From the NCBI GenBank assembly GCA_039602395.1, contig JBCNJP010000017.1:25130275-25194274 (forward strand): a stretch of DNA of 64,000 nt. The letters run 5' to 3'. Positions 22,331-31,784 of this stretch are shown here, piece by piece. Each line of letters begins with the position of its first letter. The stretch's first letter is position 1. The translations under genes and the position numbers were made by a program. This stretch comes from Deinandra increscens subsp. villosa (lineage: Eukaryota > Streptophyta > Magnoliopsida > Asterales > Asteraceae). Under the pieces are notes generated by a model. The model ran no database searches. It was not told where the DNA came from and saw only the letters and a list, made by a program, of their open reading frames with translations.

Positions 22331-23431
22331 GAGTAAATTACACAGAAGGTCCTTTATGTTTTATCCTGATTTCATATTAGGTCCTTTAAGTAAATTTATT
22401 ACACTCGACATCCTTTATGTTTCAACATGTTTCATAGAAGGTCCTTTATCACTAACGGTGTTAAAAACCAAAGTTAAATCAGGGGCGCTATAGTCATTTT
22501 ACAAAATCTTTAAAATAAAACATTTAAATCGAAATAAACTTAATTACCAAACATCAGTACATCCAACACCATCCAAACACCATCAAGAACATCAGCTAAC
22601 TTCGTCTTCGTCTGTATCAACCTTAATCACCAAACATCATTCCCATCACCGATCAATAACATACAATCAAGAAATCAAAGATTAGACAAGGAACAACACT
22701 GGAAATGAAAAGAAAATGCCAAAGTTATCCTCAAACTTTCCAGTCGGAACCAACCTCGCCGGAATCCGTCGGGGTCGCCGGATTTGCGGCTAGGATCGTT
22801 TCCCCACTGGAATTCGCCTCCGATCCGAGACTATTCCGGCAAAATCAATATCATCGGGATATGACCGGATGCGGATCATTACCAGGTCATCTCCGCCTCT
22901 CGTTGCCACTAGTGGTCGCCGGCGTGAACCTGCAAACAAGAATATCCGTCGCCGCCGCGACTGAAAAGAGAAGGGGGAACGCGACTGTTAACTAAATAGA
23001 AGAAGAGAAGGAGTCACCGGAGCATCGGGAGGGGCTAGCCGCCGTCGTTGCGGGCTTGTCGGTCGCCGGAGTCGAGGGCAGGAGCCGGCTGAAGTAGCCG
23101 CCCCTTTTCTCCTCTGTCTTTCTTCTTTCTTTGTCTTTTCCTTCTTTTTCCTTTTAAGTTTTTCAACGGTACGTACGTATGTATGTTGTTTGTATATGTG
23201 GGACCACATAAAAGAATATATTTTGCTATCATAATGTCTTATTTTATGATTTTATTTTATGAAATGACTAGCGTGCCCCTTACTTAAAGATGGTTTTTAA
23301 CACCGTTAGTGATAAAGGACCTTTTATGAAAAGGGTTAAAAACATAAAGGATGTCGACCGTAACAACTTTATTTAAAGGTCCTAATTTGAAATCGGGGTA
23401 AAACATAAAGGACCTTCTTTGTAATTTACTA
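22331..23431. mobile_element. Mutator-like element with GC-rich interior and 9-bp TSD
   Basis: Inverted termini of about 130 bp share AGTAAATTACA.AGAAGGTCC and the cctttatgtttta segments. Flanks are identical 9-mers, tttatagtt, at 22322-22330 and 23432-23440. The interior (about 22690-23170) is GC-rich and gene-like in composition (ORF 22705-22995 plus, overlapping Lys/Arg-rich ORFs minus) but matches no family I recognise. Captured host sequence is possible. Confidence 0.82.
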
Positions 23432-24849
23432 TTTATAGTTAGAGATTTAGAGTGGAGACAAAAATCAGATTAGCAGGTATTATACCGCGATATACGAACC
23501 GTTAACCGTCAAACATCCCGTAAATTATCCATGATACTTTCATAATGACGGAAATACTATAAAACCCTCATAATCATTCTTGGAATACTTAAAACGTCAG
23601 ATTAAATATAACCCGGTGAATGTTCGGTTAAACTCGCGGTATAAAGCGCTTATACGATGCGTAGACCGTTTACCTCCGTTTCACGAACCGAACATATCAT
23701 CACGACTTCAATTCTTAATAAACACTTAAAAAATTACTTATAACTTCAAAAGGTCGTTAAAACTATCTTAAACAATTAAACTATCAAATTCGGTTATTCT
23801 CGCGTAACCGAACGGTTTACCAATTTCACCGTTTCTTGCACCGATTCCTACGGTTATCCTTTCTAACGATCAGAACATCAATGATCAAGTATCTGGCACT
23901 TCCAAACACTTTAATTCAGCCTCAGTGACTATTCTGTCACTGCCGGTGACTTATGTGCGTTAAGCGCCGTTTGTCGTTTCCGTTCGCACATACTTCATGT
24001 AAACATCTGAATGGACTTTCTGACAAATATTAACGTCCGTGTTAATATAACCATTATCAAAATCACTCGAACCAACGTATTTATATTAACGTCCGGTTAT
24101 CCAGCACGTTTACCGATTAGACAACGAACTTAGCCGGTTTACATTGAATTCAGCTTTCATTGCTCCACATCATTTCCAATAACATAAAAATTACCCAGAA
24201 TATTTCTGACAACTTATCCGGACATCGGGTATTGAATTGGGCCTTTACCGGGCTGCAAATCTCTAAATGGGCCTAACGGGCCTAGCTGGGCATAACAGTC
24301 CATTCCATTTATCGGAAAAATTTCCCTCCGATTTACCGGAATTAACCAGGTGTTACAGTGGTGAGATCCGACGACGGTGGTTGTCATTCCCGACGATGGT
24401 GGTGGTCATTCCCGGCAACGATGATGGTTATGTCTGGCGATCAGGTTTAGCGTCGATGATGGGGTGATGGTTGATTGTTTGGAGGCGTGACATGCTCTGA
24501 ATTTGTAAATGAGAGAATGGAAGATAGATAAATGTTTTAATGTATTTTTTTAATTAATAATAGGAGTATTTTGGTCTTATTATTAAACTTAACAGAAAAA
24601 ATTTAACGGTGTTAAAAAAAGGACTGTAATTGAAATGAAAATGAAAAGTTTGGATTGAAATCAGATTTTTAAAACTTTTGGACCAAAACCGTTAAATGGC
24701 CCAAACTACAGGGACCAAAAAGGAAATTAACTCTAATAAATATTTAAAATTTATAAAATAAAAAATACTAATGATTTAAGCAATATAAAATTATATTTTG
24801 AGATAAAATATAACTAAAATCTTATTCTAATTTATTATGTTTAAATAAA

Positions 24850-25710
24850 CGAGATGTTTACCATCCCGCGCGTTGCTGCGGGGTTGAATTTGTATGCTGA
24901 ACGAAAGTTAAAAAGTTAAGGGGTATAAAACGTAAAAGTCTAAAAGTCCCATTGTTAAAGTATAAAACTATAAAAGTATACTAAAAACGATAGTAGAAAA
25001 GTTAAAAGTTTCGTGGTCAAAGTAGAAGACAACAAAAGTTTAAGTAAAAAACCTTTTAAAAACGAAAGTTAAAAAGTTAAGGGAGTATAAAACGTAAAAG
25101 TCTAATAGTCTAGTGGTGAAAGTATATAACTATAAAAGTATACTAAGAAATGAAAGTAGAAAAGTTAAAAGTTTCATGGCTAAAGTAGAAGACCACAAAA
25201 CTTAAAATAAAAATAAAAATTTAAGTTAGAGGGTAGAAAACGTAAAAGTATGAAACATATGTGGCTAAACTATGAAAACCTAAAGTTTACAATTCCGTTA
25301 AAGAAAAAACATAGTGTTAAAGTTTAGGGTAGAAAATGTCAATATGCCAAACTCTGTTAGAAAATAGTGTTAACGTTTAGGGTAATAAATGTCAATAAAC
25401 CAAACTCCATTAAAGAAAAAAAAATATGTTAAAATTTAGGGTAGAAAATATTAAATACTCAAACTTTGGTGGCCAAATTATAAGAAATAAAAAGATTACT
25501 ATTTAAGTTTCAAATTTCATTGTATATATATATAATTATTAGAATAAAAAGATTTATAATTTTTATATTTAATTATATAATTTAACTATTTAAATTATTT
25601 GTATTTAATAGATAAGAAGGTTGGTATTTAGTAGGAGAGAGATGCGAAAAAGATGAGATGAAAATGAATATGAGAATTATATGTGGTAACAATCGTAAAC
25701 ATTTATTAGA
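24850..25710 (-). mobile_element. Helitron-like sequence with ~85-120-bp internal repeats
   Basis: Near 24866-24886 the minus strand reads CCCCGCAGCAACGCGCGGG, the GC hairpin typical of plant Helitron 3' ends, though a clean CTRR end is not seen (degenerate). Inside, a unit containing gaaagttaaaaagttaaggg...gtataaaacgtaaaagtc repeats at about 24902, 25066 and 25206 with decay to about 25450. A possible 5' end (minus TCTAATAAATG) lies at about 25708. No Rep/helicase gene. Confidence 0.45.
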
Positions 25711-25716
25711 GCAAGT

Positions 25717-25720
<4 letters not shown>

Positions 25721-25769
<49 letters not shown>

Positions 25770-26013
25770 ATAATAGAATAAGAAAAACATAAATCTCTTT
25801 CTCTCATCACCGTATTCTTCTCTCAGATATCCTCCACCATCCATGACCATCACCATTATACACCACCATCGACTTTCACCACAATCTCTCTCCACTCTTT
25901 ATGCCTGTAACACCTACTCATACACTGTATCTCTCTCTCTCTCTCTTACTGTGTGTGTGTGTGTGTCGGTAACACCTATCATAAGTCGTTTCTCTCTCTC
26001 CCATTTCCCGATT
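25721..26013. repeat. (TA)n tract followed by TC/TG microsatellites
   Basis: A (TA)n run at about 25721-25767, then CT-rich sequence with (TC)n and (TG)n around 25930-25965. The short ORFs across it are low complexity. No gene supported. Confidence 0.7.
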
Positions 26014-26021
26014 GTCCACTC

Positions 26022-26606
26022 TAGGGGTGTTTAGATTCTGAATTCGATTCAATTCGACATCTTATTAAATTTCGAATCAAATTAGAATTTGAGATTTTTA
26101 ATTCGATTCGAAATTCGAATTAGAAATAATTATATATATATATATATATATATAAATATAATATTCATAAAATATTTTGAATTAGTTTAACTTATTATAA
26201 TTCAGCCCCTATTTCAAAAGTTTTAAAATTTTAAATCTTTAAAATATACCTTGAAAGTTGAAATGTTTCCTTCTTATTCACAATTCCATTTCCCCTTAAA
26301 ATTTTAAATTTTAAATATGTTGTATGTTTATTAGTTTAATACTTATATAGATTTGTATTTTTTTACTATAATAATTTAAGTTTTTAGTAGTTTTGAAATT
26401 AAATTAAACATGTTTTTTTTGTTTAATTCAAAATGAGTTTATTCGGATTAGATTCGTATTCGATTTGAATTAAAACTGAATTCGAATCGAATCAAATTAC
26501 GAATTGGATTTTATTTTGAATTCCAATTGAATTTCATGTCCAGGTTTAAAAAAAATGAAATTCGAATTAATTTGAGTATTCGAAATTCGATTCATTTACA
26601 CTCCTA
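26022..26606. mobile_element. hAT-like MITE rich in GAATTCGAAAT motifs
   Basis: Termini TAGGGGTGTTTA and (reversed) TAGGAGTGTAAA. Flanking 8-mers gtccactc (26014-26021) and gttcactc (26607-26614) match at 7 of 8. The inner ends are made of gaattcgaaatt motifs in both orientations around an AT-rich core. A non-autonomous hAT element; no ORF. Confidence 0.82.
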
Positions 26607-26614
26607 GTTCACTC

Positions 26615-27255
26615 ATAGCTAGAAGGCATGAAAGGTCAACGACTCTTTCTTTCGGTGAAAGTGATAGAGGGAAGAGAGGTGTGGGGTTGGGTGGGGGTCA
26701 ACGACTTGTACTGTCCATTAGTTTATTGTACTTAATAAAATGCTCTCAAGTTAATAGACATTTTCTTATTGTGTTTGCACACTGAAGTGAAATGATAAAA
26801 AAAAATAAAAAATTCAGAAACCACATAGTTCAAATGAAATTTTTTAGAAATTGGGTTACAATGAGAATTCTTATCGGACTACAAGGATGAAAATTGCAGT
26901 TAACTCAAATATATGAATGACATATAAAAAGTGGAGGAACACACATTTAAAGTTAAGTGATCTTAATTAAAATAAAAGTTATGCGTGACTTAATCAGAAC
27001 AAACTTGAAACTTGTTATTATTAAAAAAAATAAATTCTTTAAGATAAAATATAAAAAGCCGCCTTATATTTTGCCATAGATTTTGATCTTTAAATAAATA
27101 AATAAATAAAATATGAACTGCGAAATATTAATCATAAGTAAATAATATTTCGGTATAGATTTGTATTTTAATTCTTAAAATAAAGTTCACTGATTTACAA
27201 CTTAAAAGCATAATATAAACACAACATGTAAGTAAAACTAGGTTTACTTATTTTC
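26615..27255. other. Non-coding, includes 3' flank of the PSK gene
   Basis: AT-rich, with no further gene seen. The last ~150 bases are downstream of the PSK stop codon on the minus strand and would include its 3' untranslated region and polyadenylation site; only a weak AATAAG-like signal at about 27248 is visible. Confidence 0.5.
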
Positions 27256-27576
27256 TCATGGATTCTTCTTCTGAGTATATATATAATCAAGGTGAGCAAC
27301 AAGTGTCCTTCTCATCAAACACTCTTCTTCACCAACTCCTTCACAACATTCTTCAACATCAACATCCTACAAACAACACAAAACACAAAATTGCATAAGA
27401 AGTCGACACCAACTAATCATATGATCATGCAAATTTTAACATGATATGTGTTCCAAGAGGGTTAGCTAAATTACATTGCTTGGTGTCGTGGTGGTGGTGG
27501 GTTCCTGCCTGGCGGAAGGGAGGGTTGCTGAGATGAGGAGGGATAGTGTGAGGAAGAAAATGGTGGCTCTTGTCAT
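27256..27576 (-). CDS. PSK: Phytosulfokine (PSK) precursor, two exons
   Basis: Encodes a secreted precursor of the sulfated pentapeptide hormone PSK, perceived by PSKR receptor kinases and acting in growth and immunity (family knowledge). Exon 1: 27576-27475, 34 codons, start MTRATIFFLTLSLLISATLP, a clear signal peptide. Intron: 27474-27367, 108 bp, GTAATT...TTTGTAG, phase 0. Exon 2: 27366-27256, 36 codons plus TGA. Exon 2 has an acidic Cys-containing stretch, the conserved ECLMRRTLVAH block, and the hormone YIYTQ at 27285-27271, preceded by Asp as tyrosylprotein sulfotransferase requires. The tail is KKNP. The total of 70 aa is slightly short for the family (about 75-90). The frame is open across both exons and the splice sites are canonical, so it looks functional. 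It is the only intact host gene recognised here. Confidence 0.92.
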
Positions 27577-27655
27577 GATTGGTGATGGTTGAGAGTGGAT
27601 TGAGAAAGTATGGTGTGAATCTCAAATGAAATGGGAGACTTTATGGAACATGATG

Positions 27656-27711
<56 letters not shown>
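27577..27711 (-). promoter_or_regulatory. Likely 5' UTR and core promoter of PSK ending in (TA)n
   Basis: Upstream of the PSK start codon are about 80 bases of mixed sequence. Then comes a pure (TA)n run at 27658-27711 whose gene-proximal end reads TATATATAAGC on the minus strand. That is at TATA-box distance from a plausible start site, so the microsatellite may be the TATA element. Inference from position only. Confidence 0.45.
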
Positions 27712-27715
<4 letters not shown>

Positions 27716-27810
27716 TAAAGTTCATGTACAAACCATTATCTATTCTACAAATTTGTAAAAACTAAAAGAAAACTATATCAAATGAAGGTTTTTTTAGTAA
27801 TTTGATATAC

Positions 27811-27842
<32 letters not shown>

Positions 27843-28117
27843 TTTAATTCACGTATATCTACCCATATCCACCTGATGATTTTTTTTAACATAACCATGT
27901 TTCATATATGCAACATAACCATGTTTCATATATGCAACATAGTTGGACATACAAAAAAAATGATTTTTTTAAGTCGTTAGGTGGCCATCATGTGTATAGA
28001 CATGAAGAAAAAAAACACAAAAATTACCTAAATATCCTTCATTTAATTAAAATTTTATGGTTTTTATATTAGTTTTTAAGTTTATACAATAAAAGTGTTT
28101 TTTATTTTAATCTTACC

Positions 28118-28120
<3 letters not shown>
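27712..28120. other. Non-coding AT-rich spacer between (TA)n tracts
   Basis: Contains a second (TA)n at about 27808-27831 and a 24-bp direct repeat, aacataaccatgtttcatat (starts about 27889 and 27913). The (TA)n boundaries suggest further TA-targeting MITE remnants, but no clear inverted ends were found. Confidence 0.5.
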
Positions 28121-28176
<56 letters not shown>

Positions 28177-28181
<5 letters not shown>

Positions 28182-28849
28182 TATATAGGGTGTGAAACTA
28201 TTAATAACCTTTGCTTGGAGCAATAACCAAATAACCCATTTAAACCACCAATATTATGACAAGTGTCACTCTCCTTCATTTTCCAGAAAGGGTATTTTAG
28301 TCATTTAACTCAACCAATAAAGTACCCCTCAATTTTAAAACGGCTATAACTTTTTTATCCGATGTCGGTTTTTTATAAAAAAAATACCGTTGGACTCGTC
28401 GCATTTTTATCTTTAATTCAGATGTGGTCCCGACATTTTTTTACACTTTTTTTCAAATGTCCGTACCGACATGTAATGTTACAAAAAGTAGCACTGATGC
28501 ATTTTTTGGGTAGTACCGGTGTCTTTTTTCTGTAGCATTGATGTTAATAAGGAAGTTTGAAAAAATATCTTCGAAAAAAGTCGGGACCACATCTGAATTA
28601 AAGATAAAAATGCGACGAGTTCAATGGTATAATTTTTATAAAAAAACGACTACGGATAAAAAAGTTATAAGCGTTTTAAAAATGAGAGGATTACTTTTCT
28701 TTTGGGTAAAATACCCCTTATACCCTTTCTGTTAAAAAAAAGAAAAAAAAAGAGTGTCACATGTCACTAATCCATAGCACCTGTTTTTTCATCAAGCCAC
28801 TAGGATGTGGTTATTTGGTTAATCATGAAGGGTTAATAATTGTTCCCTT

Positions 28850-28853
<4 letters not shown>
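28177..28853. mobile_element. TA-flanked MITE with internal foldback
   Basis: Lies between (TA)n at 28121-28177 and 28853-28895. Ends are related in inverted orientation: left TATAGGGTG..AAC.ATTAATAACC, right reversed TATAGGGAA..AAC.ATTATTAACC. Inside, about 28365-28440 and 28565-28645 are inverted copies (gtcgggaccacatctgaatt block). No coding capacity. Confidence 0.68.
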
Positions 28854-28920
<67 letters not shown>

Positions 28921-29352
28921 GGGAAAGGTAAAATGAAAACCACTCCGAGTTGGGAAAACTTTCGAAACACTTCAAAAACGGGGTCAAAATTTTTTTTTTT
29001 CATTCAATTTTTTTATGGTGATTCATTAGGTTATAGGCTACCCTTAGGTGGAAAAAATAAAAATAAAAACGCCTCGAGGATTTTTTTTTAAAATGTAAAA
29101 AAAACGGTCTTATTACATTGTAACATTATATACATATATTGGTTACATATGTAACAACCGTTTTCTGAGATTTTTTTTTTAAATATTGCCGGGGCGTTTT
29201 TTTGATTTTTTTTCACCTAGAGGTAGCCTATAACCTAAAGAATCACCATAAAAAAAATTGAATGAAAAAAAACTTTTTGACCCCGTTTTTAAAGAGTTTC
29301 GAAAGTTTTCCCAACTCGGAGTGGTTTTCACCATAACCATCCGTCCATCCCC
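28921..29352. mobile_element. TA-flanked foldback MITE, copy 1 of a family
   Basis: Arms of about 180-190 bp (28925-29110 and 29160-29345) are inverted copies containing aaccactccgagttgggaaa, aaaaacggggtcaaaa and ggtgattcattaggttatag. The centre contains ttacatatgtaa. Flanked by a (TA)n-(GA)n tract on the left and (TA)n on the right (29353-29367). The same element recurs at 54508-54938. ORFs on both strands are by-products. Confidence 0.85.
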
Positions 29353-29367
29353 TATATATATATATAT

Positions 29368-29470
29368 GTGGAGAGGATTATTTGAGAACCAATTTGATTG
29401 AGAACTATTTGAGAACAAATTTATATATATATAGTCTATATATATATATATATATATATAATTTCCTTTT
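29368..29470. repeat. Truncated gagaac-type MITE end plus (TA)n
   Basis: gtggagaggattatttgagaaccaatttg resembles the left end of the MITE at 21143-21312 and is followed within about 50 bp by (TA)n at 29429-29460. The remainder of the element is missing. Confidence 0.5.
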
Positions 29471-29545
29471 TCCTTTTTTCTTTTTCTCATTTTTCATAAA
29501 ATTTCACATGTGAAAAAGAACTATTTTAAATGCGAAAGTGTTTAC

Positions 29546-29626
29546 AATGAACCTCACCCTAGGGAATGAATCATTTGAAAACCTACAATGAACCTCACCC
29601 TAGGGGATGGATCATTTGAAAACCCA
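29546..29626. repeat. Two-copy direct repeat with 'cctcaccctaggg'
   Basis: Two adjoining ~39-bp units of acaatgaacctcaccctagg-gatg-atcatttgaaaacc. A related acctcaccctata string flanked by tttcacatgtgaa occurs near 54400-54450, next to the second copy of the TA-flanked foldback MITE. Confidence 0.6.
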
Positions 29627-29764
29627 CTTTATTTCACATACGAAATAACTCTATTTCTCATGCGAAATAACTCTATTTCTCATGTGAATTTTTTTGAAGA
29701 GAGAAAAAAAATGGAGAAAAGAAATTAATTACACCCATTAAATTAAGGAATCCGATAGTGAAAA

Positions 29765-29875
29765 AGGGGTCTACGGGTCTATTTTTTAGGGGGGGGGGGG
29801 GGGGGGCTACAATGGATCTCCGACAAGGGAGGTTCGTTGTAGACCCCTAAAAAGTATAGACCCGTAAACCCCCTA
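29765..29875. repeat. Hairpin with an 18-G run
   Basis: Left arm ggggtctacgggtctatttt then an 18-G tract (29789-29806). The right arm (about 29840-29872) carries the reverse complement of the same sequence. It is a small foldback, possibly a MITE remnant. Confidence 0.55.
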
Positions 29876-30560
29876 TTCCGTATGCGTTTTTTAAATAGTA
29901 TAGTTTGGGTTTTTAAGTTTGGCAACAAAACTTTTTATTTTTAGAGATTACGCACACTAATTGTTGAAACATTGAATTTTGTTATTTTGAATTTTACCAT
30001 GGAACTCTTAATCATAAGGTATTAAAAGTATTAAAGCATGTAAACCTTGCTCGCTTCAACTTTACAACATAAAATTTGCTAAGATTTAACCGTGTTGAGT
30101 TTAATTTGTTTAACACTTTTATGTACGTAAGGTATTCCTATCACAACACGTATATAATTAAATTCTATAGTTTTAATAAAAATGTGCAATTTAGATAATT
30201 AAGTCCACGAAAAGGTTGTGGCAATTTGTAGATAAGAAGAAAGAATCATACCCTCACAAACTCCTAGTATGAAAGAGTTGGTGTACAATTGTATTTCAAC
30301 TACCGCAGTTTGCAAATGGCTACAAACCAAACTGAAATTTAATTTGATGGAAATTGTTGAAAAATGGAAGTAGGGTGGAACCCATCATAAATACTTGAAG
30401 TGGACTTATAACCTCTCTCCAGTTGAACATAATTTCGTCTTATTCGAGTTCATTTACATCATGGATCGCCATGAGCTTTGCTACCACAACATTGACCACC
30501 CCATTAATGACTTCTTTAGGTGTTTTTAGGCATATATTATAAAATATAAACTCTAAGCTT
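29876..30560. other. Non-coding; right end may be the decayed 5' part of the GH18 gene
   Basis: AT-rich. From about 30460 the sequence becomes gene-like and flows into the GH18 fragment, but stops interrupt every frame (for example taa at 30537-30539), so no exon is assigned. Confidence 0.4.
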
Positions 30561-30971
30561 GAAGTCCATTTCATCCTCTCATTCGCTATCGATTACACCT
30601 CAAATATTCGCCCATCACCCACCAATGGCAAGTTCAATGTTTTCTGGCAAACTAACCATTTGGGTCCTTCAGAAATAGCAGCAATTAAAGCCAAGAACCC
30701 AAATGTCAAATTGGCAGTTAGCTTGGGTGGGGATAGTATTGGTAACAACAATGAAAAAGTCTATTTTTCTCCTAAATCCATTAACTCATGGGTTCAAAAT
30801 GCTGTCAGTTCATTAACTAGCATGATCAAGCATTATAATTTGGATGGAATCGACATCTTCGATGAATACTTTAGATCAAATGAGAAAACTTTCGTCGAAT
30901 GTATAGGACAGGTTATAACAATTCTAAAGGAACGAATAACCATTATGTTTGCTTCTATCGCTCCCTATGAT
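30561..30971 (+). pseudogene. GH18 chitinase-like pseudogene fragment
   Basis: An open stretch matching plant chitinase-2-like glycosyl hydrolase family 18 proteins, which cleave chitin or have lost activity as storage or inhibitor proteins. Visible: a first-strand region (VHFILSFAIDY, about 30564), KNPNVKLAVSLGGDSIG (about 30696) and the active-site strand LDGIDIFDEYF (30840-30872). In active enzymes this reads DGIDIDYE (DxxDxDxE). Here an extra residue pushes the Asp-Glu pair out of register. After IMFASIAPYD the family similarity stops and the frame continues as unrelated sequence to 31184. No start codon lies in frame upstream. Truncated at both ends, so treated as dead. Confidence 0.7.
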
Positions 30972-31189
30972 ATCTCATTTATATGTATTTTACAATGGTA
31001 TTTTACATATATGAATTCTCGTTGCGTGAAATCTACTTCGGACAGTTTTATTGTGTTTGTAAGTGTGATGCGGTTGCGAAGGAACATAAGTGAAGTGGAA
31101 GAGCATCGGAGGGAGAATATTGATTTTAATATGATTAAAGAATTTTTTAGAAGAATGTTAAAACAATCGTCTCATAATTTTTAACAAGA

Positions 31190-31784
31190 GTTGAAATGAT
31201 CGTGTTTGGTTTATGAAGATAGTTTAATTTTTTATAATTATCTATATTAACTAACCTAACAAACAAAATACAACTTTTTAGGAATAAAATTAAATATAAT
31301 ATTATTTAAATATTATTAAATTCATATTATTTATTTTATTATTATATTTTAAACATGACAATAAAAGTAATAATAATATATATTAATAGATTATGTAAAG
31401 TATTTATGCTTTATTTTTGTTTTTCGCTGGTACTTTTTTTATTTGTGTTTTCAGTTTCTTTTTCTTTTTATCCGAGCGTAAAGAGTTTAGTAAAAGAGTT
31501 GATTGTGTAATAGGTACAGTCGTGTAACATAGATTTTTTTTGTTTTCAATCACGACGAGTTTACCACACGAGTTGGTGGTGTGTAATAGGTAGAGTCATG
31601 TAACATAACTTTTAGGTCGTACATTCAATACTCAATAGTTTAAGTGTTTCGGTTGTTGCACAACTTTTTTTTATTTATGTTTTCTTTACGTAGTATTATA
31701 ACAATTTTATGTGTTTATGTTATCCCGCAACAACACACTGGGTTACAAAATCTTGTTATAATTAAAGATCAATGCAAAGTTTAA
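31190..31784. other. Non-coding AT-rich stretch
   Basis: Low-complexity A/T sequence with two similar 'ggt(a)gagtcgtgtaacat' blocks (about 31510 and 31590). No gene supported. Confidence 0.5.

Larger units (their letters stand above)
18577..24357 (-). repeat. Solo LTR of a large gypsy (Tekay-like) element, with nested inserts
   Basis: On the minus strand it runs from TGTAACACCTGG (24357) to GGGGTGTGACA (18577). The 5-bp flanks are identical, gtggt, at 18572-18576 and 24358-24362. Subtracting the TA-flanked inserts (about 20350-21365) and the MULE at 22331-23431 leaves about 3.7 kb. That equals the LTR size of the Tekay element at 36045-49680, which also starts TGTAACA and ends GGTGTGACA. No internal domain is present, so this looks like LTR-LTR recombination. 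Many GC-rich ORFs inside are not genes. Confidence 0.75.
17706..24733. mobile_element. Mutator-like (MULE) non-autonomous element, ~7 kb with nested inserts
   Basis: Long inverted termini (about 170 bp, 17706-17878 against 24560-24733) begin GAGTTAATTTCC. Identical 9-bp flanks, taataaata, sit at 17697-17705 and 24734-24742. Long TIRs with a 9-bp duplication define Mutator-like elements. No MURA transposase is visible. Without the solo LTR insertion it would be about 1.24 kb, holding Pro/His/Thr-codon-rich and cold-shock-domain-like sequence. Confidence 0.88.

Noticed and set aside
21973..23232. GC-rich ORFs on both strands
   Set aside because: They lie in a solo LTR and a MULE, overlap each other in many frames and show no family motif.
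25677..26034. ORFs over (TA)n, (TC)n and (TG)n tracts
   Set aside because: Low-complexity microsatellite translation.
27425..27625. 66-aa minus ORF MRFTPYFLNPL...
   Set aside because: A shadow in another frame of PSK exon 1; the real frame starts at 27576 and is spliced.
30972..31184. C-terminal extension of the GH18 ORF
   Set aside because: No similarity to the family; read-through into unrelated sequence.
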